Assembly (NCBI RefSeq): GCF_000399665.1
Contig: NZ_KB976986.1
Location: 2,961,494-3,025,493 of the forward strand
Source: Acinetobacter calcoaceticus ANC 3811
GTDB taxonomy: Bacteria; Pseudomonadota; Gammaproteobacteria; Pseudomonadales; Moraxellaceae
Length of the DNA stretch: 64,000 nt
Direction of reading: 5' to 3'
Below the pieces are notes generated by a model, which saw nothing but the letters and a program-made list of their open reading frames with translations, made no database searches and was not told the DNA's origin. Positions 42,443 to 49,946 of this stretch are shown in pieces; positions within the stretch are counted from its first letter, which is position 1, and every line of letters starts with the position of its first letter. The translations under genes were made by a program, and so were the position numbers.

Positions 42443-42469
42443 AAAAAAGCACTTTTAAAGTGCTTTTTT
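42443..42469 (+). terminator. Terminator after alx
   Basis: AAAAAAGCACTTTTAAAGTGCTTTTTT, 24 bases past the stop. Confidence 0.9.
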
Positions 42470-42628
42470 ATTGTGCTTAATTCGCAATTAATCAGTGCAT
42501 TTTAATATATACCGAATAATGAACTTTCATTATTAAAGCTAAATTAGAACGAAAATTCAAAAATATAATGCTCTAATCCTATGTATTTCAATACTTTCAA
42601 TCTTATCTTCTTTATTAAAAATCAATAT

Positions 42629-42644
42629 TGGCAAGTTCTTTGCA
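42629..42644 (+). promoter_or_regulatory. Sigma-54 promoter of the Rieske oxygenase-guaD unit
   Basis: TGGCAAGTTCTTTGCA matches the -24/-12 consensus TGGCAC-N5-TTGCA with the exact GG-to-GC spacing and one mismatch. Transcription would start near 42655. It implies control by nitrogen status or another enhancer-binding activator; the activator site was not identified. Confidence 0.7.
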
Positions 42645-42675
42645 TCTCCTAAAAAGAAAAAAGCCTAGATTTTAA

Positions 42676-42699
42676 GGGCTCGCGAGAGCCCTAATTTTT
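42676..42699 (+). terminator. Terminator-like hairpin in the 5' leader of the Rieske oxygenase gene
   Basis: GGGCTC, loop GCGA, GAGCCC, then TAATTTTTTT, three bases before the AAGGAG ribosome site. It looks like an attenuator. An upstream AAGCC could compete for the GGGCTT side. Confidence 0.6.
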
Positions 42700-42714
42700 T
42701 TAAGGAGCGATGCC

Positions 42715-43770
42715 ATGAATGCTATTCCAACGTTAACACCACTTGCCATGCCGTGTAACAGCAGTTTTGATGCAAAAGATTGGGAAATTTTATCGAGTCA
42801 CTGGTATCCGGTTGCCCGTATTCAAGACGTCTCTACCGCACCGCAACGAGTGACTTTATTAGATGTGAATATGGCCCTGTATAAGACAGAAAGTGGCGAA
42901 ATTCATCTGGTCCGAGACATTTGTCCTCATCGTGGCGTACCTTTAACCAAAGGGTGGGTCGATGGTGAAGAAATTGTATGCCCCTATCATGGTCTACGCT
43001 ATAACACCGAAGGGAAGTGCACCCAAATACCAGCTCAACCTGAGTTGACCAAAATTTCTGATCGTTTTTCTTTAACCAAATTTCCAGTTGTTGAACGATA
43101 TGGCCTGATTTGGACCAGTATTCATAGTCGTGACCTTACTCAAACCAATATTCCTGTATTAGATACTTGGGAGCATGCTGAGCATCAATCAATTTTGCCG
43201 CCTTTTGTCGATATTGGGGGGTCTAGCGGACGTCAACTCGAAGGGTTTATCGATGTCGCTCATTTTGCATGGGTACATCACAATGCCTTTGCGAATCGAG
43301 AGAACCCTGTCGTCCCCAAATATCATACTGAACGTACCAGCTACGGCTTAAAAACAGTCTATATCAGCAATGTCAGTAACTATCCGCATGAGCTAAAACA
43401 TCTCGAACCAGAAGGCTTCTTATGGAAGCGTACCTTTGATGTCTATCCACCTTTTTCAGCAGTACTTACAGTCGATTTCCCAGAAGGTGGAGTCTTAAAA
43501 ATCTTAAATGCTTGCTGTCCTATCTCAAGTAATAAAACCCGTTTATTTGTTCCACTCACCCGTAACTTTGACCAAACTGGCGATTTAGAAAAGGTATATG
43601 CATTCAATGCCCAAATTTTTGCAGAAGACCAAGACATGGTCGAATCACAAAAGCCTGAAGACCTGCCGCTTGATTTAATGATGGAAGCACATTTTGAAGC
43701 TGACCGTTCATCAACGACTTATAGACGGATTTTGGCGGAATGGGGACTAAGTAAACGTTATACCGTTTAA
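42715..43770 (+). CDS. Rieske-type ring-hydroxylating oxygenase (HpxD-like)
   Basis: A 351-residue oxygenase alpha subunit. The Rieske 2Fe-2S motif is CPHRGVPL (first Cys-His) and CPYHGLRY (second), at about residues 70-100. The catalytic iron region is EGFIDVAHFAWVHH with a distal Asp/Glu-rich C-terminus. The adjoining guanine deaminase gene makes purine oxidation likely, as in Klebsiella HpxD, a Rieske oxygenase that acts on hypoxanthine or xanthine. The reductase partner is not adjacent. AAGGAG precedes the start. The substrate is inferred. Confidence 0.8.
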   Translation: MNAIPTLTPLAMPCNSSFDAKDWEILSSHWYPVARIQDVSTAPQRVTLLDVNMALYKTESGEIHLVRDICPHRGVPLTKGWVDGEEIVCPYHGLRYNTEGKCTQIPAQPELTKISDRFSLTKFPVVERYGLIWTSIHSRDLTQTNIPVLDTWEHAEHQSILPPFVDIGGSSGRQLEGFIDVAHFAWVHHNAFANRENPVVPKYHTERTSYGLKTVYISNVSNYPHELKHLEPEGFLWKRTFDVYPPFSAVLTVDFPEGGVLKILNACCPISSNKTRLFVPLTRNFDQTGDLEKVYAFNAQIFAEDQDMVESQKPEDLPLDLMMEAHFEADRSSTTYRRILAEWGLSKRYTV

Positions 43771-43826
43771 ATCTTGGTTAACTGGGGTACAATCAACCGA
43801 AAAAAGTGAAAATATAAAGGCTTTCC

Positions 43827-45149
43827 ATGTCATTGATCGCAAATACCACCGTTGTGCGTGGTCGTTTTTTAGATATCCAACAAACCGTCTCTGAGCCAAC
43901 TGATATTCCAAATCAAGTGCGCTATTTAGAAGATGGTGTATTGATTAGTGAACATGGAAAAATCAAATGGTTTGGTGCATGGGAAGAAGCTCAAGCGCAT
44001 CTTCCTGCTGGGGTTGAGGTTCAACATTACCCAGAACAATTGATTGTACCTGGCTTTATTGATACCCATATTCATTTTCCGCAAACCGAAATGGTGGGAG
44101 CTTACGGCGAGCAACTTTTAAGCTGGCTTAATACCTATACTTTTCCAACTGAAATCCAGTTTCAAGACAAAGCATATGCAAATGAAATTGCTCAGTTCTT
44201 TATTCAGGAACTATTAAAATACGGTACAACCACGGCCCTCGTTTTCTGTACGGTCCATCCTGAGTCTGTTGATGCCTTATTTGAAGCCGCAGAGCGCGTT
44301 CAGATGCGTTTAATTGCCGGTAAGGTACTTATGGACCGCAATGCCCCTGAAGCGCTGTGTGACACACCAGAAACGGCTTACAGTGACACTAAATCACTCA
44401 TTGAAAAATGGCATGGTAAGGGCCGTGCTCTATATGCGATTACCCCACGTTTTGCACCAACGTCTACACCTGAACAGTTAGAAAGAGCAGGGCAGTTAAA
44501 ACAAGAATTTCCTGATGTTTATGTACATACCCATTTAAGCGAAAACAAAGATGAAATTGCATGGGTGAAATCTTTATTTCCAGAACAAGCGGGCTACTTA
44601 GATGTTTATCAGCATTATGGTTTGACTGGTAAACGTTCCGTGTTTGCTCACTGCGTTCACTTAGAAGATGAAGAATGGCAATGTATGCATGATACGCAGT
44701 CGGCTATCGCATTTTGTCCAACTTCAAACCTATTCTTAGGTAGTGGTTTATTCCCATTGAAAAAAACATGGGAAAAACAAGTAAAAGTGGGCTTGGGTAC
44801 AGATATCGGTGCAGGTACATCGTTTAGTTTGCTGCAAACTGTTAATGAGGCTTATAAAGTCCAACAGTTACAAGGTGATAAACTTTCAGCTTATGAAGCG
44901 CTTTATCATGCAACCTTAGGTGGAGCAAAAGCGCTTGATTTGCATGACCAGTTAGGCAATTTCAACATCGGTAAAGAAGCAGATTTTGTTGTACTCAACC
45001 TAAAGCCAACGGCATTACAGCAACTGCGTCAGTCTAAATCCAAATCTGTTGAAGATTCATTGTTTGCATTATTCACTTTAGGTGATGACCGTAATATTGA
45101 GGCGACTTATATTTATGGAAACCGTGCTTATCAAAAAGAAACAGTCTAA
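43827..45149 (+). CDS. guaD: Guanine deaminase
   Basis: A 440-residue amidohydrolase converting guanine to xanthine. Zinc-site motifs are FIDTHIHFPQTE, VHTHLSENKDEI, FAHCVHL and GLGTDIGAGTSFS (the metal-ligand Asp). The HFPQTEM segment is typical of guanine deaminases. It lies 57 bases after the Rieske oxygenase gene and is probably in the same sigma-54 transcript, giving a guanine to xanthine to urate route. Confidence 0.94.
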   Translation: MSLIANTTVVRGRFLDIQQTVSEPTDIPNQVRYLEDGVLISEHGKIKWFGAWEEAQAHLPAGVEVQHYPEQLIVPGFIDTHIHFPQTEMVGAYGEQLLSWLNTYTFPTEIQFQDKAYANEIAQFFIQELLKYGTTTALVFCTVHPESVDALFEAAERVQMRLIAGKVLMDRNAPEALCDTPETAYSDTKSLIEKWHGKGRALYAITPRFAPTSTPEQLERAGQLKQEFPDVYVHTHLSENKDEIAWVKSLFPEQAGYLDVYQHYGLTGKRSVFAHCVHLEDEEWQCMHDTQSAIAFCPTSNLFLGSGLFPLKKTWEKQVKVGLGTDIGAGTSFSLLQTVNEAYKVQQLQGDKLSAYEALYHATLGGAKALDLHDQLGNFNIGKEADFVVLNLKPTALQQLRQSKSKSVEDSLFALFTLGDDRNIEATYIYGNRAYQKETV

Positions 45150-45264
45150 TAAAAATCGGGCTGTTAAGTTTTTGTTATTATTTGGAATATGTGCTCTTGT
45201 ATTAAAGCGGGATCGACATATTGCTCAAAATGATAAAACTTCAGAGTCATCAAAGGGTGCATGA
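45124..45264 (+). CDS. Possible 46-residue membrane peptide
   Basis: A GTG-start frame overlapping the last bases of guaD in another frame, with GGAA five bases upstream. It encodes a Lys/Arg-rich start, a hydrophobic segment FLLLFGICALVL and a polar tail. It ends before the terminator at 45309. The basic-hydrophobic-polar pattern is that of a small single-span protein, but no homologue is recognised and it may be a chance frame. Confidence 0.35.
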   Translation: MLIKKKQSNKNRAVKFLLLFGICALVLKRDRHIAQNDKTSESSKGA

Positions 45265-45308
45265 AACATCATTTTGCTTTAAAATTTTACCATTAACTCA
45301 GATTTTAG

Positions 45309-45334
45309 AGGTGTTGCAGGTCAACACCTTTTTT
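45309..45334 (+). terminator. Terminator after guaD
   Basis: AGGTGTTG, loop, CAACACCT, TTTTT; it lies 33 bases before the hpt start. Confidence 0.85.
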
Positions 45335-45366
45335 ATTTTTTCTTTTATATCTTGTAGGAATCTGAC

Positions 45367-45894
45367 ATGACTGTTGCAATGAGCATCATGATTTCAACCG
45401 AAGAAATTCAAGCAAAAGTCAAAGAGCTCGGCGAGCAAATTAACGCTCACTACGCAAATAGTGACAAAGAGTTGGTCCTGATTGGACTACTGCGTGGTTC
45501 TGTTATTTTCATGGCAGACTTATGCCGAACGATTACCAAAACGCATGAACTCGACTTTATGACAGTGTCTAGCTACGGCGGCGGTACGACTTCAAGTCGA
45601 GATGTTAAAATCTTAAAAGATCTTGATGGTGAAATTCGCGGTAAAGATGTACTGGTCGTTGAAGATATTATCGACTCAGGTAATACCTTAAGCAAAGTTA
45701 TGGAAATGCTGCAAACTCGTGAACCAAATTCGATTCAATTGTGCACGTTAGTGAGTAAACCATCTCGCCGTGAAATTGATCTCGAAGTGAAATTTTTAGG
45801 TTTTGAAGTTGAAGACAAGTTTATTGTGGGTTATGGATTAGACTACGACCAAAAATATCGCCACTTACCATTTATTGGCGAAATTGGTTTATAA
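45367..45894 (+). CDS. hpt: Hypoxanthine phosphoribosyltransferase
   Basis: A 175-residue type I phosphoribosyltransferase that salvages hypoxanthine (and guanine) to IMP/GMP. Motifs are LIGLLRGSVIFMADL, the flexible loop region MTVSSYGGGT, the PRPP motif VLVVEDIIDSGNTL and YGLDYDQKYRHLPFIG at the end. AGGA is eight bases upstream. It follows the purine degradation unit but sits behind that unit's terminator, so it is expressed on its own. Confidence 0.95.
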   Translation: MTVAMSIMISTEEIQAKVKELGEQINAHYANSDKELVLIGLLRGSVIFMADLCRTITKTHELDFMTVSSYGGGTTSSRDVKILKDLDGEIRGKDVLVVEDIIDSGNTLSKVMEMLQTREPNSIQLCTLVSKPSRREIDLEVKFLGFEVEDKFIVGYGLDYDQKYRHLPFIGEIGL

Positions 45895-45900
45895 ATTTCA

Positions 45901-45931
45901 AAAAAATAGCACCGCGAGGTGCTATTTTTTT
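45901..45931 (+). terminator. Terminator after hpt
   Basis: AAAAAATAGCACC, GCGA, GGTGCTATTTTTTT. Confidence 0.92.
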
Positions 45932-46066
45932 ATATAAAACCTTAGCTTCGAACAAAAAAGACACAAAAAGTCGCAATCTGCTACAGACAAAATAGATGAC
46001 TCTGCCGCACGATAGAATATGAAGCAAAATCATTAACTTCATCAAAAAAACAACTGGAGAACAAAT

Positions 46067-46318
46067 ATGTGGTCACTCATTGTCGCTATTGTAGTTGGTT
46101 TCTTTGCTGGCTTAATCGCTCGTGCCTTACATCCTGGAGATGATAAAGCAGGTTTTATCGTAACCACTCTAATTGGTATTGCAGGTTCACTTCTAGCCAC
46201 TTATGGTGGTCGTTTACTTGGCCTTTATGGAGAAAATTCAGCTGCGGGCTTTATCGCATCTGTAATTGGTGCAGTCGTTATTCTCTTTATTTACAATTTA
46301 ATTGCACGAAAAAGTTAA
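46067..46318 (+). CDS. GlsB/YeaQ/YmgE family membrane protein
   Basis: An 83-residue protein with three hydrophobic segments and the transglycosylase-associated (TAG) pattern: GFFAGLIARALHPGDDKAGF, TTLIGIAGSLLATYGG and GFIASVIGAVVILFIYN. The family is linked to stress response; the function is not defined. Single gene with its own terminator. Confidence 0.88.
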   Translation: MWSLIVAIVVGFFAGLIARALHPGDDKAGFIVTTLIGIAGSLLATYGGRLLGLYGENSAAGFIASVIGAVVILFIYNLIARKS

Positions 46319-46333
46319 TGACTTTTAGGCAAT

Positions 46334-46360
46334 AAAAAAGCACCTGTTGGTGCTTTTTTT
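46334..46360. terminator. Bidirectional terminator
   Basis: AAAAAAGCACC, TGTT, GGTGCTTTTTTT, between the GlsB-like gene and dsbC, which converge. Confidence 0.9.
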
Positions 46361-46368
46361 AATTCATT

Positions 46369-47067
46369 TTATAGACCTAATTCTTTCCACACTGCCTGAA
46401 TTTCTTCGGCAGATCGAGCACCTACCAGTTTAAATCCATTTGCAAAAATCAGGGTAGGGGTACCATTAAAACCTAATTTCTTTCCAAGTTCTAAATTACG
46501 GTCAATTGGATTAGCACAGCTTGCAACTGTTGGTTTAACACCTTGCTGAATCAGTTTTTTCCATGAATAGGATTGATTTGGCGCACACCACACCTGTCTA
46601 GAAACAACAATAGACTGAGGTTTTAAAGGATAGATGAAAGTGTAAATGGTCACATCTTTCAGCTTATCGAGTTCAGGCTCGATCTGCTTACAATAAGGAC
46701 AATTTGGATCAGAAAATACGGCTAAAACATGCTGTCCATTACCTTTGACTGTTTTAATCGCATCTTTTAAAGGCAATTGTTTCCAATCAATTGAGTTCTG
46801 CCCTAACACCAGATCTTTAGTTAAGTTTTTCTGGTCTTTTAAACGAATCATAGAGCCTACAAACATATGTTGCCCATCTTCACCAACATAGATGATTTGT
46901 TGATCGAGATTAGCGCTATATAGCCCAGGCATTTCGGTTTTCTGAATATTGCTAATTTTCAAATTAGGATATTGTTTTTTAATATTTTCCCTAACAGAAT
47001 CCACATTGGCGAAACTCATACTTGTAGTTAGGCTAAATAACGCCAATATTCCTAATTTTTTAAGCAT
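46369..47067 (-). CDS. dsbC: DsbC-type thiol:disulfide interchange protein
   Basis: A 232-residue periplasmic disulfide isomerase. It has a signal peptide ending MSFA, an N-terminal dimerisation domain (VRENIKKQYPNLKISNI), and a thioredoxin domain with the active site CPYC in VFSDPNCPYCKQIEPEL. A second pair of cysteines (WCAPNQ and VASCANP) and the cis-proline GTPTLIF are present. It rearranges wrong disulfides and depends on DsbD. Single gene. Confidence 0.92.
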   Translation of the reverse strand: MLKKLGILALFSLTTSMSFANVDSVRENIKKQYPNLKISNIQKTEMPGLYSANLDQQIIYVGEDGQHMFVGSMIRLKDQKNLTKDLVLGQNSIDWKQLPLKDAIKTVKGNGQHVLAVFSDPNCPYCKQIEPELDKLKDVTIYTFIYPLKPQSIVVSRQVWCAPNQSYSWKKLIQQGVKPTVASCANPIDRNLELGKKLGFNGTPTLIFANGFKLVGARSAEEIQAVWKELGL

Positions 47068-47162
47068 AAAACCGACTCATAGGTAGGAGAGGAGATCATT
47101 TTAATCAGTTCAGCTTTTGAAAACAGAACTGATTACCGAGTTATAACCAAAATGCCACTCAT

Positions 47163-48131
47163 TTATGCCAATGTTTCACGTGGAACATGACTAGGTTTTA
47201 GAGTATTAATTTCTACCGATATATGCACAATTTCATCATGAATTGATAAAGCCTGACGAATCTGATCTGCGATTAAAGAAATATCATCGGTTTCGAGCGC
47301 CAAAATACAAGAAAATTTGCCTTTTGCGACTTTCCAAACATGAATATCCGTAATTTCAATGTGTTTAGGAAATTCAGCAATCACTTCACGAATTTCTTCA
47401 ACCACAGGATGATCCATTTCTGCATCTAGAAGGGTTTTCCCTGTCTCTTTTATTAATCCAAGAGACCATTTTGCAACCAAAATAGCGCCTAAAATCCCTA
47501 AAAGTGCATCTAAAAAATCCCATCCAAAATATTTACCAGCACAAAGCGCAACAATTGCAAAAACAGAGGTCACAGCATCTGCAACCACATGTAAAAAAGC
47601 AGCTTTTTGATTTAAATCATGATGATGATGCCCATGTTCATGATGGTGATGGTGATGGTGATGGTGATGGTGATGGTGTCCATCATCGCGAAGTAACCAT
47701 GCGCAAATCAAGTTAATGACCAAACCTAAAACTGCAATAGGAATCGCTTCATTATAAAAAATCTCAACTGGATTAAATAAGCGCTGTATCGACTGAAAAG
47801 CCATAAAAATGGCGACAACCATCAGCAAAATTGCACTGCTATAACCCGCTAAAATCTCGATTTTCCAAGTTCCAAAACTAAACCGGCGATCTTTGGAATA
47901 ATGACGAGCTGCACGATAGGCAAAATAGGCTAAACCGAGTGCCAACATATGTGAACTCATATGCCAACCATCAGCCAGAAGCGCCATTGAATTGAAAAAC
48001 CATCCACCGAATATTTCTAACACCATCATAGATGCCGTTAAAATCGTTGCAACCAAAATACGTTTTTGTGCAAGTGGATTTCCTTCATCAAACTGATGTT
48101 GATGATGACGTGATACACTATGATCTTGCAT
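47163..48131 (-). CDS. DmeF-like cation diffusion facilitator (Co/Ni/Zn efflux)
   Basis: A 322-residue CDF transporter with about six membrane segments, a long cytoplasmic His tract (13 consecutive His, then EHGHHHH) between segments four and five, and metal-site motifs LLADGWHMSSHM and HVVADAVTSVFA. The C-terminal domain reads HIEITDIHVWKVAKGKFSC. The divergent RcnR/CsoR-type regulator and the long His loop resemble DmeRF cobalt/nickel efflux systems. The start is uncertain: ATG 48131, or TTG 48146 with GGGAG upstream. A parS-like site overlaps its end. Confidence 0.87.
   Translation of the reverse strand: MQDHSVSRHHQHQFDEGNPLAQKRILVATILTASMMVLEIFGGWFFNSMALLADGWHMSSHMLALGLAYFAYRAARHYSKDRRFSFGTWKIEILAGYSSAILLMVVAIFMAFQSIQRLFNPVEIFYNEAIPIAVLGLVINLICAWLLRDDGHHHHHHHHHHHHHEHGHHHHDLNQKAAFLHVVADAVTSVFAIVALCAGKYFGWDFLDALLGILGAILVAKWSLGLIKETGKTLLDAEMDHPVVEEIREVIAEFPKHIEITDIHVWKVAKGKFSCILALETDDISLIADQIRQALSIHDEIVHISVEINTLKPSHVPRETLA
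47172..47187. other. parS-like ParB binding site 3
   Basis: TGTTTCACGTGGAACA, identical to site 1, inside the last codons of the CDF transporter gene. Confidence 0.8.
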
Positions 48132-48144
48132 AAAATTTAAACCC

Positions 48145-48167
48145 AATATACTCCCTACCAGTATATT
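48145..48167. promoter_or_regulatory. RcnR/CsoR-type operator between efflux and regulator genes
   Basis: AATATACT and AGTATATT flank CCCTACC; the core TACT-N7-AGTA with a C/G-rich centre is the operator form bound by RcnR/FrmR-type repressors. It lies between the divergent genes and could repress both. Confidence 0.7.
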
Positions 48168-48188
48168 AAATTATACAAGAGAACACAG

Positions 48189-48452
48189 ATGAGTCACATT
48201 GGTCAGGATAAAAAAATAGTTAATCGTGTAAAACGACTAAAAGGGCAAATTAATAGTATTGAGCATGCCGTTGAACAGTCTGATATTTCATGCATAGAAA
48301 TACTGCAACAAGTTGCTGCAATTAAAGGTGCAATAAACGGTTTGATGAGTGAATTGATGGAACAACACTTACATCACCATGTGCTCAAAGAAGCCCAAGT
48401 TGATCAAAATGAGTTAGATGAGTTTTTAAAAGTTCTAAAAAGATACGGCTAA
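48189..48452 (+). CDS. RcnR/CsoR-family metal-responsive repressor (DmeR-like)
   Basis: An 87-residue all-helical DUF156 regulator, starting MSHIGQDKKIVNRVKRLKGQ with IGQDKK and RLKGQINSIE typical of the family. The N-terminal His3, the Cys in SDISCIEILQQ and a distal His pair (LHHH) fit RcnR-type nickel or cobalt sensing. The gene faces the CDF transporter across an inverted-repeat operator, so it should repress the pump until metal binds. Confidence 0.88.
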   Translation: MSHIGQDKKIVNRVKRLKGQINSIEHAVEQSDISCIEILQQVAAIKGAINGLMSELMEQHLHHHVLKEAQVDQNELDEFLKVLKRYG

Positions 48453-48500
48453 CGAGGTGACTGAATGACACAGCCATGTGCATCATTCAGAATTCTGTAG

Positions 48501-49856
48501 TTATTTTCCAATACAAAACGAACCAAAGATTTTTCCTAATAGGTCATCAGCACTAAAGTCACCGGTAATTTCACCTAAAGCATTTTGAGCAAGACGCAGT
48601 GATTCAGCGACTAGTTCACCCGCGTTAAATACAACAAGTTGCTCATGTGCTTCTGAAAGATAGAGCTGTGTGCGCTTCATTGCGTCTAAATGACGAGTTC
48701 TCGCAATAAATGTATCTTCCTCAGGATGAAAGCCTGCATGGGCTGTAATCGCCTCTACGAGGCCTTGTACGCCCATCTCTTGTTTTGCCGAAACGGTAAT
48801 GTGACGGAACCCTTGAAAATCGTTTATCTCAGCTAATTGACCAGTTAAATCGCATTTATTACCAATTAACATTAAACGGCGCGGTTCAATGTGTTCAGCA
48901 AAATATTCTTGAGCAAGTTTTAATGGGTCATCACCTTGATTTAAATCATAAACCAGCAATAACAAATCAGCTTGTTCAATTTCTTTGATTGCTCTACGAA
49001 TCCCTTCTTTTTCAACAATATCACCTGTTTCACGAAGACCTGCGGTGTCTGTTAAGGTAATTGGCAGACCATTTAAGCTAATTTTTTCATGTAAAACATC
49101 GCGAGTTGTACCAGCAATATCGGTCACAATTGCGCGTTCAACGCCAGCTAGCGCATTTAACAAGCTCGACTTACCCGCATTTGGTTTACCTGCAATAACA
49201 ACTTGTAAACCTTCACGTAGTAATTGGCCCTGTCGCGCAGATGTTTGAACTGCATGTACCGAGTGCTGAACATCTTCAAGTAAAGCTAAAATTTTGCCAT
49301 CTGCCAAGAAATCAATTTCTTCTTCAGGAAAATCAATTGCAGCTTCAACATGCAAGCGTAAATGGATCAGTTTTTCTAAAACGGTATTAATTTTTGTTGA
49401 AAAAGCGCCTTGTAAAGAGCGAACAGCAGAACGTGCAGCAGCTTGCGATGTCGCATCAATCAAATCGGCAATCGCTTCAGCTTGCACCAAATCCATCTTG
49501 CCATTTTCAAAAGCGCGCATGGAAAACTCACCCGCTTTTGCGGCAATTGCACCAAGCTCAAATAGACGACCAAGCAATGCGTTTTGAATGACTGGACCGC
49601 CGTGACCTTGTAGTTCTACAACATCTTCACCTGTAAATGAGTGAGGATTGGGAAAGCATAGAACAATCCCTTCATCCATAATGCTTCCATCAGCATCATA
49701 AAACTTACGGAACCCAGCCATACGTGCTTCAGGCAAGTTTTTCTGTGTCAGGTTTTGAGCAATTTCATAAGCCTTAGGCCCCGATAGGCGAATCACGCCC
49801 ACACCACCACGCCCTGGCGGTGTTGCAATTGCGGCAATCGTGGTTTGACTTTGCAT
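48501..49856 (-). CDS. mnmE: tRNA modification GTPase MnmE (TrmE)
   Basis: A 451-residue GTPase that works with MnmG on the wobble uridine of certain tRNAs. The N-terminal formyl-tetrahydrofolate binding domain begins TTIAAIATPPGRGGVGVIR. The G domain has GKPNAGKSSLLNAL, DIAGTTRD and NKCD; the C-terminal CIGK motif is intact. The start at 49856 has AGGTG upstream; the GTG at 49865 is less likely. It lies in the conserved origin cluster. Confidence 0.96.
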   Translation of the reverse strand: MQSQTTIAAIATPPGRGGVGVIRLSGPKAYEIAQNLTQKNLPEARMAGFRKFYDADGSIMDEGIVLCFPNPHSFTGEDVVELQGHGGPVIQNALLGRLFELGAIAAKAGEFSMRAFENGKMDLVQAEAIADLIDATSQAAARSAVRSLQGAFSTKINTVLEKLIHLRLHVEAAIDFPEEEIDFLADGKILALLEDVQHSVHAVQTSARQGQLLREGLQVVIAGKPNAGKSSLLNALAGVERAIVTDIAGTTRDVLHEKISLNGLPITLTDTAGLRETGDIVEKEGIRRAIKEIEQADLLLLVYDLNQGDDPLKLAQEYFAEHIEPRRLMLIGNKCDLTGQLAEINDFQGFRHITVSAKQEMGVQGLVEAITAHAGFHPEEDTFIARTRHLDAMKRTQLYLSEAHEQLVVFNAGELVAESLRLAQNALGEITGDFSADDLLGKIFGSFCIGK

Positions 49857-49890
49857 ATTATTCACCTAAAAACCTAAAATCCAGCCAAAG

Positions 49891-49926
49891 AAAAATCCGC
49901 CTAAGATTACCATCTTAAGCGGATTT
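49891..49926 (-). terminator. Terminator after yidC
   Basis: On the minus strand AAATCCGCTTAAGAT pairs with ATCTTAGGCGGATTT, followed by T. It separates yidC from mnmE. Confidence 0.88.
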
Positions 49927-49946
49927 ATTCAGCAAAAGTTAAACGA

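Noticed and set aside
47504..47716. 70-codon frame with repeated Asp-Gly opposite the CDF transporter
   Set aside because: It is the reverse reading of the His-codon tract (GATGGT); no ribosome site or homology is seen.
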